A stretch of DNA of 64,000 nt from Bryobacterales bacterium F-183 (GTDB taxonomy: Bacteria > Acidobacteriota > Terriglobia > Bryobacterales > Bryobacteraceae). This document shows, one piece after another, positions 42,851 through 51,950 of the stretch; the first letter of the stretch is position 1, and every line of letters starts with the position of its first letter. The DNA lies in contig AP025252.1 in assembly GCA_016865505.2 (NCBI GenBank), positions 744,001-808,000 on the forward strand, in the 5' to 3' direction. Made by a program: the position numbers and the translations under genes. The notes beneath the pieces are model-generated. The model was given only the letters and a program-made list of their open reading frames with translations, had not been told where the DNA came from and made no database searches.

Positions 42851-45800
42851 ATGCATACGCAATTCAATCGTTTATCCAGGCTGATCGCATCTATCGCTCT
42901 TGCCGCGATGTACGCGTTTGGCCAACAGACGACCACTTCGCTGCGTGGAGTCATCACCGATTCGTCCGGCGCGGGAGTTCCCGAAGCCAAAGTGACATTA
43001 TCTGAGACTCGTACGGACTCCGTTCGTACGGTTCTTTCCACCGCCCAGGGCGAATACAACTTTGCCAGTGTTCCGCCCGGAAACTATTCCCTCAAAGTCG
43101 AAAAGCCCGGTTTCACCGTGAAAGTGCAGCAGAATCTCACGCTGCAGGTGAACACGCCCGCCACGAGCGATGTGACGCTCGAAGTCGGCAATCTCACCGA
43201 AACGGTGAGCGTTGAGGCTAGCGTCGCGCAGATCAACACCACAGACGCGACCATCGGCAATCCTTTTAACCAGACGCAGGTACGGCAGTTGCCGTTGGCG
43301 ACACGCAACGTGGTGGAACTGCTGAGCATCCAGCCTGGCGTGTCGCCAGGTGGACAGGTGCTGGGCGCCCGCGCGGACCAGAACAACGTCACCATCGACG
43401 GTGTCGACGCCAACGACCAGCAGAACAGCTCCAGCGACATCGCGTTTGTCAGCGTGTTGCCCGTCCCGCTTGATTCGGTGCAGGAGTTCCGCGTCACCGT
43501 CGGCGGCCAGGGCGCGGACCAGGGCCGGAGTTCCGGCGGACAGGTTTCGCTTATCACCAAGAGCGGTACGAACCAGTTCCACGGGTCCTTATACGAGTTC
43601 CATCGCAATACCGCGACGGCAGCGAATACGTTCTTCAACAACCGGTCCGGCGTGAAGCGCGAGGCGCTGGTACGCAACCAGTTCGGCGGATCGCTGGGCG
43701 GTCCGATCGTGAAGGATCGCGTATTCTTCTTTGTGAACTATGAACAGCGCATCGATGCCAGCGGCGCGGCGCAATCGCGCATTGTGCCAACCGAAAGCCT
43801 GAAACAGGGGATTGTGCGGTTCCGCCAGAACGACGGCACGATCGGGCAGTTGTCACCCGCCGAAGTCCGGCAACTCGATCCGCTCGGACAGGGTGTGAGC
43901 CAGGCGATGATCTCGTATCTTGGTCAGTTTCCCGCGGGCAACGATCCGTCGCTGGGCGATGCCGGCATCAACTTCACGGGCCTGCGCTTTAACGCGCCGT
44001 TCCGCCGCGATAACAAAGCGTACGTCGCCAAGTGGGATTTCAAGCTGGATCGCCAGGGCAACCATAGCGTGAGCTGGCGCGGTACGTTGGCCGACAACGC
44101 CGAGGACGCCGCTTTGGCCCAGTTCCCCGGGTTCGCGCCGGGATCGAAGATCCTGAACAACAGCCGCGGGTTCGCTTCACAGTACACGGGCGTGTTGCGT
44201 CCGAACCTGATCAACAACCTGAATGTCGGGTTGACGCGGTACGGGCAGGAACAGTCCGGCTTTCAGGGTACGCTGCTGACGTTTGCAGGCAATACGGGTC
44301 TTGCAGCGCCGCAGGCTACACAGCGTGGCAACGGCCGCATTACTCCGGTGTGGAACATCACCGATGACTTGAACTGGATCAAGGGCAAGCATACGGTGTC
44401 CACCGGCGTGAACTTCCGGTTTATCGGCAACGACCGGTTCAACTTCGCGCAGTCCTTTGCGGCGTTCGGCATGAGCCGCGGCACGATGCAAGGCCTGGGG
44501 TCCGACATCACGACCGCGATCACCAACTACATCCGGCAGCGGAGCGGCAGCTCGACCCTGGGCTTGTCCGCGCCGAACCCAACCATCGAAGCGATGGGCA
44601 CGGTGCTGGGCATGATCACCAACCGATCGCTGACGTTCCAGTACGACAAGAACGGGCAGGCCTTGCCGTACGGCGCGGCGCTGGCCCGCAACTTCCGCAC
44701 CAACGAGTATGAGTTCTACGTGTCCGATTCGTGGCGCGTGAATCAGTCTCTGACGTTGAACTTTGGCGTCCGCTATTCGAACTACCAGCCGCCGTATGAA
44801 ACCAACGGTACGCAGGTGAATACGACGTTTCCGCTGGATCGCTGGTTTGGCGAGCGCGTGTTCCTGATGGGACAGGGCGTGCCGGCCAACGCGATGCCCA
44901 ATGCGCGGTTGACGTATGGATTGTCGGGTCCGGTGAATGGCAAGGAATCGTGGTACGGCCGGGATAACAACAACTGGGCTCCGCGCTTCAGCTTTGCCTA
45001 TGCGCCGAAGCCCAAGGGCGGATTGCTTTCGACCCTGCTGGGCAAGAGCTCTGTGCTGCGTGGCGGCGCGTCGATGGTGTACGACCGGTTCGGTTCGGAC
45101 ATGATCGTCAATGCCGATTCGCTGGGTAGCGTGGGTCTGTCGACGCCGAGTCCCTTCCCGGCCTCGTACAACATGGCGACGGCGCCGCGCTTCACTGGTG
45201 CGTTGCCGACGATTCCGACGGCTCCGGCGGCATCGCTGCCGTTTACGCCCACCGATGTGTACGCGGTGGCGGGTACGTTCTTTGGCATCAACCCGAACCT
45301 GAAGACGCCATATTCGGTGATCCTGAACATGAACTACGCTCGCGAGATCAAGGGTGGCACGACGCTCGAAGTCGGCTATGCCGGACGTCTGGCGCGCAAG
45401 ACTCTGTTGCAGGGCGACATCTATACGCCGCTCAACCTGAAAGACAACAAGAGCGGGCAGGACTGGATCGGGATGTCGAAGCAGATGCGCGATCTGTACG
45501 AGGGCGGCTTAACGCCGTCGCAAGTGCAGGCGACGCCCGGCCGCATCGGCACCAACGCGTACATCGAGAACATGTGGCCCACGCTGGCGAACTTCTACTT
45601 CCCCGGCAATGCCACGGCAAACTACTTCTACCATCTGTTTGAAGAGAACGCCGGTAGCGACATGGACGCTCTGCATTTGCTCGATCGTGTACGCGGGTAC
45701 GCGGCGCCGTCGGGACAGTGCGCGAGCTACGCCGGTTGCTTCACGTTCTTCGCTCCGCAGGGTTCGGCGATGCCGACCTGGTTGAACGCGGGACGTTCGA

Positions 45801-46567
45801 ACTACCACGCGATGACGCTGTCTCTGCGCCGCCCGATTCGCAAGGGTGTGGGCTTTGACTTCAACTACACGTGGAGCCACTCGATCGACAACGGTTCGGC
45901 GGCAGAGTCCGGTTCCGGCCAGTTCGGCGGCACCTTGCAGAGCGTGTTCTTCCCGAACGCGAACCGCGGGTCTTCGGACTTTGACGTACGGCACAACATC
46001 ACGGCCAACGGCGTGTACGACCTGCCGTTTGGACAGGGCAAGGCAATTGGCGGCAACGTGAACGGCTTTATCAACCAGTTCATCGGCGGCTGGCAGGTGT
46101 CGAGCATCATGCGGTACCGCACGGGGCTGCCGTTCAGCGTCGGCGGTACGGGCGTGTGGAACACGAATTACTGGCTGGGCGGCCGCGCCGATCCAAAGGG
46201 TCCGATCACCAACAATATTGTTGGTATCAACCAGCGCGGCAATCCGTCGGTGTTTCCGAATACGAATGCGACGTCGAACTTTACCGATCAGTATGCCGGC
46301 CGAGTGGGCGCTCGCAACATCATCCGCGGCGACGACTTCCTGAATTTCGACATCTCGATGGCGAAGTTCTTCACTCTACCCTGGGGACCGAGCGACAACA
46401 AGCACAAGATCCAGTTGCGTGGCGAGGCGTTTAACGCGTTCAACCACGTGAACTTCGGGTCGCCGAGCCTGTCGCTGGGCAATCCGGCGGTATTCGGCGA
46501 AATCACGACGCTGGCGACGGGCGCGGGTCCGCGGCAGTTCCAGTTCGCACTGCGGTACGAATTCTAA
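42851..46567 (+). CDS. Oar-like TonB-dependent receptor with carboxypeptidase-regulatory domain
   Basis: 1238 residues. Signal peptide (LIASIALAAMYAFGQ), then a carboxypeptidase-regulatory-like beta-sandwich (about 25-105, TTSLRGVITDSSGAGVPEAK), a TonB plug (about 115-260, PLATRNVVELLSIQPGV and NVTIDGVDANDQQNSSS) and a C-terminal 22-strand barrel ending in FQFALRYEF. Typical acidobacterial outer-membrane receptor for large polymers or for adhesion. The plug has no clear TonB box. It is followed by a strong terminator, so it is a single-gene unit. Confidence 0.94.
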   Translation: MHTQFNRLSRLIASIALAAMYAFGQQTTTSLRGVITDSSGAGVPEAKVTLSETRTDSVRTVLSTAQGEYNFASVPPGNYSLKVEKPGFTVKVQQNLTLQVNTPATSDVTLEVGNLTETVSVEASVAQINTTDATIGNPFNQTQVRQLPLATRNVVELLSIQPGVSPGGQVLGARADQNNVTIDGVDANDQQNSSSDIAFVSVLPVPLDSVQEFRVTVGGQGADQGRSSGGQVSLITKSGTNQFHGSLYEFHRNTATAANTFFNNRSGVKREALVRNQFGGSLGGPIVKDRVFFFVNYEQRIDASGAAQSRIVPTESLKQGIVRFRQNDGTIGQLSPAEVRQLDPLGQGVSQAMISYLGQFPAGNDPSLGDAGINFTGLRFNAPFRRDNKAYVAKWDFKLDRQGNHSVSWRGTLADNAEDAALAQFPGFAPGSKILNNSRGFASQYTGVLRPNLINNLNVGLTRYGQEQSGFQGTLLTFAGNTGLAAPQATQRGNGRITPVWNITDDLNWIKGKHTVSTGVNFRFIGNDRFNFAQSFAAFGMSRGTMQGLGSDITTAITNYIRQRSGSSTLGLSAPNPTIEAMGTVLGMITNRSLTFQYDKNGQALPYGAALARNFRTNEYEFYVSDSWRVNQSLTLNFGVRYSNYQPPYETNGTQVNTTFPLDRWFGERVFLMGQGVPANAMPNARLTYGLSGPVNGKESWYGRDNNNWAPRFSFAYAPKPKGGLLSTLLGKSSVLRGGASMVYDRFGSDMIVNADSLGSVGLSTPSPFPASYNMATAPRFTGALPTIPTAPAASLPFTPTDVYAVAGTFFGINPNLKTPYSVILNMNYAREIKGGTTLEVGYAGRLARKTLLQGDIYTPLNLKDNKSGQDWIGMSKQMRDLYEGGLTPSQVQATPGRIGTNAYIENMWPTLANFYFPGNATANYFYHLFEENAGSDMDALHLLDRVRGYAAPSGQCASYAGCFTFFAPQGSAMPTWLNAGRSNYHAMTLSLRRPIRKGVGFDFNYTWSHSIDNGSAAESGSGQFGGTLQSVFFPNANRGSSDFDVRHNITANGVYDLPFGQGKAIGGNVNGFINQFIGGWQVSSIMRYRTGLPFSVGGTGVWNTNYWLGGRADPKGPITNNIVGINQRGNPSVFPNTNATSNFTDQYAGRVGARNIIRGDDFLNFDISMAKFFTLPWGPSDNKHKIQLRGEAFNAFNHVNFGSPSLSLGNPAVFGEITTLATGAGPRQFQFALRYEF

Positions 46568-46591
46568 GCGGTTTTGTTCGTTTGTCTTGGA

Positions 46592-46629
46592 CGGGCAGTT
46601 CCCCGAGTGGGAGCTGCCCGATTTTTTTT
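46592..46629 (+). terminator. Rho-independent terminator of the Oar-like gene
   Basis: 12-bp stem (46592-46603 with 46609-46620, one G-U pair), 5-nt loop, and eight consecutive T at 46622-46629. Confidence 0.93.
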
Positions 46630-46695
46630 GTTCAAGGAAGGGAGAGGGGGGACGATATGGTTCGGTGAGCGTTCGAAAGAGGGCGCCGCTGGCCT

Positions 46696-48048
46696 ATGTC
46701 GTTTACACCACTTACGTTTTCTGGAATCAGCACGTATTCCCAGGATTTTCAGACGGTGCTGACCCGAGCGGTCAACATCGCGTCGCTGCCGCTGAAGGCG
46801 CTGCAGAATGAGAATACCGACATCCTGTCGCGGCAGGCGCAGTTGGCGTCGCTCGGCGGTACGGTGTCGAGCGTCACCAGTTCCCTGCAGACTCTGGCGC
46901 GGGTGTCGGAGCAGCGGGCGCTGACGGCGACCAGTTCGAACACGTCGGTGGTGTCGGTGGCGAACGCGGGCGCGGTGTCGAGCGCGGTGTACACGATCAA
47001 CAGCGTGACGTCGCTGGCTTCGGCGGCATCGGAAACGACAGCATCCGGCTATGCTGATTCAACGACGGCGCAGGTGTCGGCCTCGGGTTCGGTGAAGCTG
47101 ATCTTCGGAACCGATGAATACAACATCAACCTGACGCCTGAGAACAATAATCTGAACGGTTTACGGGCGGCCATCAATTCGTTGGGAGCGGGTGTGACAG
47201 CGTCGGTAATTACGACAGGCACGGGTCCCACGCCCAACTTTTTGTCGATCTCGGCTTCCACAACGGGAGCCACTACTTTGCGTCTGGTCGAAGATCCAAG
47301 CGGTGCGGCAACCGATCTGTTGACGAGTGCAAACCAGGGGTCCAACGCGGAGTTTTCGCTGAACGGACTTTCGGTGATCCGAAAGACGAACCAGGTGAAC
47401 GACGTGATTCCGGGCCTCACCTTTTCTTTGCTCGACGAGTCGGCGAGCGCGGTGACCTTGTCGCTGTCCACCCAGAAGGGCACACTCATCGATGCGCTGA
47501 ACGGCTTTGTGTCGGCGTACAACCAATTGAGCTCGGGCGTACAAGGTCAGGTAGGTGCGGCGGCGGGTCTGTTGAGCGGCGATTTTCTGGTTCGCGAAGT
47601 GCAGAAGGCACAGCGGGAACTGGCCGGGTACTCGAGCAACGGGTTGTCCTTGGGCGACCTGGGCATACGATTCAATTCGGACGGTCAGGCAACGCTGGAC
47701 TCGTCGGTGGTGAGCAACTTTACCGACGCGCAGCTTTCGAGCGCCTTTACCTTCCTGGGCAATAAGAACACAGGGTTTGGCGCGTTTCAGAACCGGTTTG
47801 CGCAGATTTCCGATCCGGTGACGGGGCTGATCACTCTGCAGCAGGAATCCTATCAGCGCACCGACATCCGCTTGCAGAAGCAGATTGCGGAACTCGAGGA
47901 GCGCATCAGCAACCTGCAAACCTCGACGGCGCAGCGCCTGCAACAGGTGGACGCGCTGTTGGGCCAACTCGAAAGCCAAAAGACAGTGATCGACGCGAGC
48001 ATCAAGTCCGTCAACCTGACGCTGTATGGAAAGAATAGCGACTCCTAA
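46696..48048 (+). CDS. fliD: Flagellar filament cap protein FliD
   Basis: 450 residues. N-terminal coiled helix (DFQTVLTRAVNIASLPLKAL) and C-terminal coiled helix (LITLQQESYQRTDIRLQKQI then EERISNLQTSTAQRL) bracket a variable middle, the FliD architecture (N domain 1-100, C domain 220-440). The cap drives polymerisation of flagellin at the filament tip. Only this and a FliT-like gene represent the flagellum here; no flagellin or hook gene is nearby. Ends in the first 23 nt of the next gene. Confidence 0.9.
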   Translation: MSFTPLTFSGISTYSQDFQTVLTRAVNIASLPLKALQNENTDILSRQAQLASLGGTVSSVTSSLQTLARVSEQRALTATSSNTSVVSVANAGAVSSAVYTINSVTSLASAASETTASGYADSTTAQVSASGSVKLIFGTDEYNINLTPENNNLNGLRAAINSLGAGVTASVITTGTGPTPNFLSISASTTGATTLRLVEDPSGAATDLLTSANQGSNAEFSLNGLSVIRKTNQVNDVIPGLTFSLLDESASAVTLSLSTQKGTLIDALNGFVSAYNQLSSGVQGQVGAAAGLLSGDFLVREVQKAQRELAGYSSNGLSLGDLGIRFNSDGQATLDSSVVSNFTDAQLSSAFTFLGNKNTGFGAFQNRFAQISDPVTGLITLQQESYQRTDIRLQKQIAELEERISNLQTSTAQRLQQVDALLGQLESQKTVIDASIKSVNLTLYGKNSDS

Positions 48049-48343
48049 CCAGAGGCCATTGCACGACATCTCGGTACGGCTGCGGGAGGCGATGGCTTCC
48101 CGCAGCATCGACGATGTGTCCCGGGTGCTGGAATCGCGCGCCCGTGTGCTGGCGGAGTTCGCTGCGTCGGCCTCCCGCGAAGATCTGGAAGAGGCGCAAG
48201 CGGACACGACGGCGGTCGCCGAGTTTCTCACCAACGAAAAGACTTCGCTGCTTGCCGATGTTCGCAGGTCGAAAAGCCTGCAGCGTGCGCTTTCCCAAAA
48301 TCTGCCGATCGGCGACCCCCGCCATCGCGGTACTCTCGGCTAA
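48026..48343 (+). CDS. FliT-like small helical protein (possible FliD chaperone)
   Basis: 105 residues. All-helical, charged sequence (VRLREAMASRSIDDVSRVLE, then LADVRRSKSLQRALSQN), the size and position expected of a FliT/export chaperone directly downstream of fliD. It overlaps the fliD end by 23 nt. I cannot establish homology to FliT by eye; the call rests on position and helical content. A 260-base gap without a gene follows. Confidence 0.65.
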   Translation: MERIATPNQRPLHDISVRLREAMASRSIDDVSRVLESRARVLAEFAASASREDLEEAQADTTAVAEFLTNEKTSLLADVRRSKSLQRALSQNLPIGDPRHRGTLG

Positions 48344-48572
48344 GTCGGGATCCTCGATTTGTCCTGTCCCCTCCACAGCCTAAACCTAGGATTTTTCAAC
48401 CGATTCCGTTCGGCGTGACACTTTCCTTACATTCAATTTGCGATGGGTCCACCTAAGCGAAGTGTGGCACGGCTACCCTTCAGATGACTGCGGGTCGAAG
48501 AGCGCGGAAACCGTTCAAAACACGGCATCGTCGAAACGGAACAGAAGCGCCAAAGGTCAATACAGCTTAGAA

Positions 48573-48586
48573 TGATCTATAGATCA
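48573..48586. repeat. 14-bp perfect palindrome before tolQ
   Basis: TGATCTATAGATCA, 17 nt before the TTG start at 48604, in the 260-bp gap after the FliT-like gene. Its position next to the ribosome site (GAGGAG at 48592-48597) suggests an operator or an mRNA structure near the start. No other gene feature is seen in 48344-48603. Confidence 0.4.
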
Positions 48587-48603
48587 ATGTACGAGGAGCG
48601 CGG

Positions 48604-49287
48604 TTGACCATCATCCCTTTCGTTGCCCTGCTGCAGGTTACGGTTTCGGACCTGGTGCGGAATGCAAAGCCTATCCCGGCGGCGGTGATGATCACCCTGC
48701 TGCTGTTGTCGATTTTTTCGCTCACGATTATCTTTTCAAAGTGGAAAGAGCTGCGGGCGGGACGTGACGCCAACCGTTTGTTTTTGAAGCATTTCCGCCA
48801 GACGCAGACTCTAGAGAACGCAGTGAAGGCGAGCGAGCAGAACCGGACGGCGCCGCTCGTTTCGGTGTTCGCGTTTGGGTACAACGAGTTGGAACGGCAG
48901 GTACGGCAACGGGGGTCGCTGATTAACCGGGCGGCCTTAGAGCGGAGCCTGCAGTTGGGGATCAGCGAGGAGATGGCGCGGCTGGAGCGGAATATGAACT
49001 GGCTGGCCACGATCGCGACCATCACGCCGTTTATCGGCTTGTTCGGTACGGTATGGGGCATTATCGACGCGTTCAATGCCTTGGGAGCCGCAGGTAGCGC
49101 GAGTTTGCGCGCGGTGGCGCCGGGCATTGCAGACGCTCTGATCGCGACGGCTTTGGGATTGACGGCTGCGATTCCTGCCGCGATCTTTTACAACTACTTT
49201 GGACATGTGCTGAAAGAACTCGGCACGCGCATGGAAGACTTTTCGCTCGAGTTCCTGAATCTGACCGAATCCACTTACGGCGGCTAA
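48604..49287 (+). CDS. tolQ: TolQ/ExbB/MotA family proton-channel protein
   Basis: 227 residues from the TTG at 48604 with a GAGGAG site before it. Three membrane helices: residues 22-45 (MITLLLLSIFSLTIIF), about 135-155 (LATIATITPFIGLFGTVWG) and about 178-198 (ALIATALGLTAAIPAAIFY). The P-F-I-G-L-F-G-T-V-W-G and DALIATALGL motifs are hallmark TolQ/ExbB sequences. With TolR it forms the proton-driven motor that energises the Tol-Pal system. It starts a plus-strand cluster to cpoB. Confidence 0.92.
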   Translation: MTIIPFVALLQVTVSDLVRNAKPIPAAVMITLLLLSIFSLTIIFSKWKELRAGRDANRLFLKHFRQTQTLENAVKASEQNRTAPLVSVFAFGYNELERQVRQRGSLINRAALERSLQLGISEEMARLERNMNWLATIATITPFIGLFGTVWGIIDAFNALGAAGSASLRAVAPGIADALIATALGLTAAIPAAIFYNYFGHVLKELGTRMEDFSLEFLNLTESTYGG

Positions 49288-49291
49288 TAGC

Positions 49292-49750
49292 TTGGCTTTT
49301 TCGGCAAATACACAGGAACCATCGTCGAACGTATTCGGACGGCGCAGCCGGTACCGGTCGCAGGGTGCGATTTCGGAGATCAACGTGGTGCCGCTTGTGG
49401 ACGTACTGCTCGTGCTGTTAGTGATCTTTATGCTCACGGCGCATGTTATGGAGTACGGGCTGGAAGTGGAAGTGCCGGAAGTACGACAGGAGAAGTCCAC
49501 CGCGGAAATTTTGCCGGTGATTACGGTGACTCGCACGGGGCTGCTGTATTTGAACGAGCAGGCTGTCAACATCAACGAGATGGGCGCGCTTGTGCATCAG
49601 CGGTTTCCGAACGCGAAGGAAGTGTACGTAAGGGCGGACCAGAATGCCGTGTGGCGTCCGCTGGCGCAGGTGATCAGCGAGTTGAGTGACGCGAAGTTGG
49701 GCGTAAAGATGGTGACCAAGCCGGTGGATAACTCGCGCAGCCGGAAGTAG
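49292..49750 (+). CDS. tolR: TolR/ExbD-family biopolymer transport protein
   Basis: 152 residues from the TTG at 49292. One N-terminal membrane helix with the proton-path aspartate (EINVVPLVDVLLVLLVIFML, about residues 30-50), then a periplasmic domain ending YVRADQNAVWRPLAQVISEL. With TolQ it forms the motor. Four nt after tolQ, six nt before the TolA-like gene. Confidence 0.92.
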   Translation: MAFSANTQEPSSNVFGRRSRYRSQGAISEINVVPLVDVLLVLLVIFMLTAHVMEYGLEVEVPEVRQEKSTAEILPVITVTRTGLLYLNEQAVNINEMGALVHQRFPNAKEVYVRADQNAVWRPLAQVISELSDAKLGVKMVTKPVDNSRSRK

Positions 49751-49756
49751 TGATTT

Positions 49757-50539
49757 ATGACGCCTCATTTGCATCAGCAGCGGATGAACATCCTCGACGG
49801 TGGCAGCGAGGATCTGCGGCGGCCGTTGTATTGGTCGCTGGCGGTGCATGGTGGGGTGCTGGTGTCGATTTTTGCCGCGGCGGCGCTGGGTCCTTCGAGT
49901 TCGGAACGCTGGGGAAGTTTGGATGCGGCGGGCGGCGCGGTGGGTATCGCGGTAGAGAAGTCGATCCCGTTGCCGCAGGCATCTGGAAACAAGAATCCGC
50001 TGGCGAACCCGACGGAATCCGAGATCGCGCCGGATAAAGAAAAGGTCAAAGAAGAGCAGCAGAAGGAAGCTCTTGAGAAGCTGTTGTCGGAAGACATCAG
50101 CAAGAGCAAGAAGCAGCAGGAACAGCGGAACGACTACAAGAATCCGAACCCGGTAGAGAAGAATCAGTTGACCAACGCAAGTGGCAACCGGGTCAGTTCG
50201 CCGCTGTTTTCGGGTCAGATTGGTGTGGGCGGAGTCGGTGTAGGGTCAAGTACGTTCGGCAATTTGTTTGGCGCGTACTTGCAGGTGGTACAGCAGCGGA
50301 TTTCGAGCAAGTGGAAGCCGCCAGGGTTGTCCGGGGCGGCGCCGGTGGTGATTATCTCGTTTCAGATTCTGAGGGACGGTCGCGTGGGGGATGTGCGGGT
50401 TGTACAGTCGGGGGGGAATTCCACCTACGATCTCACCGCACAGCGCGCTGTGGTGGAGGCAGGGCCCTTTGAGCCTTTGCCAGCGGCATACAAAGGAGGC
50501 AGCGCGACCATTGAGGTGGCGTTCAAACTACAAAAATGA
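49757..50539 (+). CDS. TolA/TonB-type energy transducer
   Basis: 260 residues. A short N-terminal membrane helix (about 28-46, SLAVHGGVLVSIFAAAALGP), a charged Lys/Glu/Gln-rich coiled linker (DKEKVKEEQQKEALEKLLSE), and a C-terminal TonB-like domain (about 165-258) starting LQVVQQRISSKWKPPG and ending ATIEVAFKL. By place in the operon this is the TolA equivalent, linking the TolQR motor to TolB/Pal. Ends in an ATGA overlap with tolB. Confidence 0.9.
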   Translation: MTPHLHQQRMNILDGGSEDLRRPLYWSLAVHGGVLVSIFAAAALGPSSSERWGSLDAAGGAVGIAVEKSIPLPQASGNKNPLANPTESEIAPDKEKVKEEQQKEALEKLLSEDISKSKKQQEQRNDYKNPNPVEKNQLTNASGNRVSSPLFSGQIGVGGVGVGSSTFGNLFGAYLQVVQQRISSKWKPPGLSGAAPVVIISFQILRDGRVGDVRVVQSGGNSTYDLTAQRAVVEAGPFEPLPAAYKGGSATIEVAFKLQK

Positions 50540-51900
50540 AGCGTAGAACTTTACTTTCCGTTGCAGCCTTTGGCGCGGCCGCCAACCGCTATTTGCTTGG
50601 GCAACAGGGCCGTATTGACATCGTGAAGTCGGCGAGCGACCGTCCGGTGGTGGCCATTCCGGACTTGCGGGGCAATGGCGCGGCGCAGCAGCATATGGCG
50701 CTGTTCAACGAAGTGTTGTGGTCGGATGTCGAGAATTCGGGCGTCGTGAAGATGGCACCGAAGAGCATGTATCCTTTGCAGGCGCCGCTGCAGCCTGCTG
50801 ACTTGAAGATTCCCAGTTCGCCCACCGAGAACCTGAAGGGCCTGGCGCTGAACGATTGGTTCCAGCCTCCGGCGAGCGCGGGGTACCTGGCGTACGGCTA
50901 TACGTCGGTGAGCGGAGACCAGTTGGTGCTGTCCGGGTGGTTGTCCGCCACTAATCTTCCGAATGACCCGCCGTTGATCGCCAAGCGGTACATTGCGCCG
51001 AATACGGAAGAGGGCGCCCGTAAAGTAGCGCAGGAGTTTGCGGCCGACATCATGGGCAAGTTCGGCGGCAAGAGCCTCATGGGGACCAAGATCTACTTCG
51101 TGTCGGACCGCTCCGGCAAGAAGGAAATCTGGTCGATGAACTACGACGGCAGCGAGCAGAAGCCGTTTACGTCGTACGGCAACATCTCCTCGTTCCCCGC
51201 GCTGTCGCAGGACGGGACGAAGATCGCGTTTACGACGTGGCGCGAAGGTACGCCGCAGATTTACATCCACTCGCTCGAGACGGGGCGCAAGCTGGTGTTC
51301 TATAACCAGCGGGCGTCGATGAACGCCTCGGCCGAGTTTACGCCGGATGGGCAGGGTTTGCTGTTTTCCTCCACCGCCGGCGGAGGTTCCGCGCAGATTT
51401 ACCGGACGGATTTGAGCGGCGGCAACGTACGCCGTATTTCCACCAACCGGGCGATTGAAGTGGAGCCGCGCGTGAATCCCAAGACGGGCCAGGACATTGT
51501 GTTTGTGTCCGGACGGCTGGGGAGTCCGCAATTGTTCAAGATGTCGATGGAAGGGACCGATGTGGTTCAGTTGACGCCCGGTGACGGCGAGGCGGTGAAT
51601 CCGTCCTGGCACCCGGACGGGCAGAAGATCGCATATGCCTGGACCAAGGGATTCGACATCGGCAATTTCAACATTTTCATCATGGACGTGGCGTCCAAAC
51701 AGTATGTGCAGTTGACCCACGGAGCCGGACGTAACGAGAACCCCAACTGGGCGCCCGATGGCATGCACATCGTGTTTTCCAGCAAGCGTGGGCGCACCAC
51801 GCAGATCTATTCGATGCTCGCCGATGGGACCAACGTCAAGCAATTGACCTCGGCTGGCAATAACGAGAAACCGGTCTGGAGCAAGACTGCTCTGCAATAG
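50536..51900 (+). CDS. tolB: Tol-Pal system beta-propeller protein TolB
   Basis: 454 residues. Signal peptide (RRTLLSVAAFGAAANRYLLG), TolB N-terminal domain (about 30-185), then six-bladed WD40/PD40 propeller (about 195-445) with repeats such as PALSQDGTKIAFTTWREGTP, SAEFTPDGQGLLFSSTA and WHPDGQKIAYAW. TolB cycles between Pal and TolA at the inner face of the outer membrane. Position in the cluster is canonical. The start overlaps the TolA gene end by 4 nt. Confidence 0.95.
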   Translation: MKRRTLLSVAAFGAAANRYLLGQQGRIDIVKSASDRPVVAIPDLRGNGAAQQHMALFNEVLWSDVENSGVVKMAPKSMYPLQAPLQPADLKIPSSPTENLKGLALNDWFQPPASAGYLAYGYTSVSGDQLVLSGWLSATNLPNDPPLIAKRYIAPNTEEGARKVAQEFAADIMGKFGGKSLMGTKIYFVSDRSGKKEIWSMNYDGSEQKPFTSYGNISSFPALSQDGTKIAFTTWREGTPQIYIHSLETGRKLVFYNQRASMNASAEFTPDGQGLLFSSTAGGGSAQIYRTDLSGGNVRRISTNRAIEVEPRVNPKTGQDIVFVSGRLGSPQLFKMSMEGTDVVQLTPGDGEAVNPSWHPDGQKIAYAWTKGFDIGNFNIFIMDVASKQYVQLTHGAGRNENPNWAPDGMHIVFSSKRGRTTQIYSMLADGTNVKQLTSAGNNEKPVWSKTALQ

Positions 51901-51950
51901 ACCACAACCGATATATCCGAAATCTTTTTAGGAGGATTCAAGAGAACCAT

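Noticed and set aside
50551-51897. Minus-strand frame of 448 codons opposite tolB
   Set aside because: Antisense shadow of tolB.
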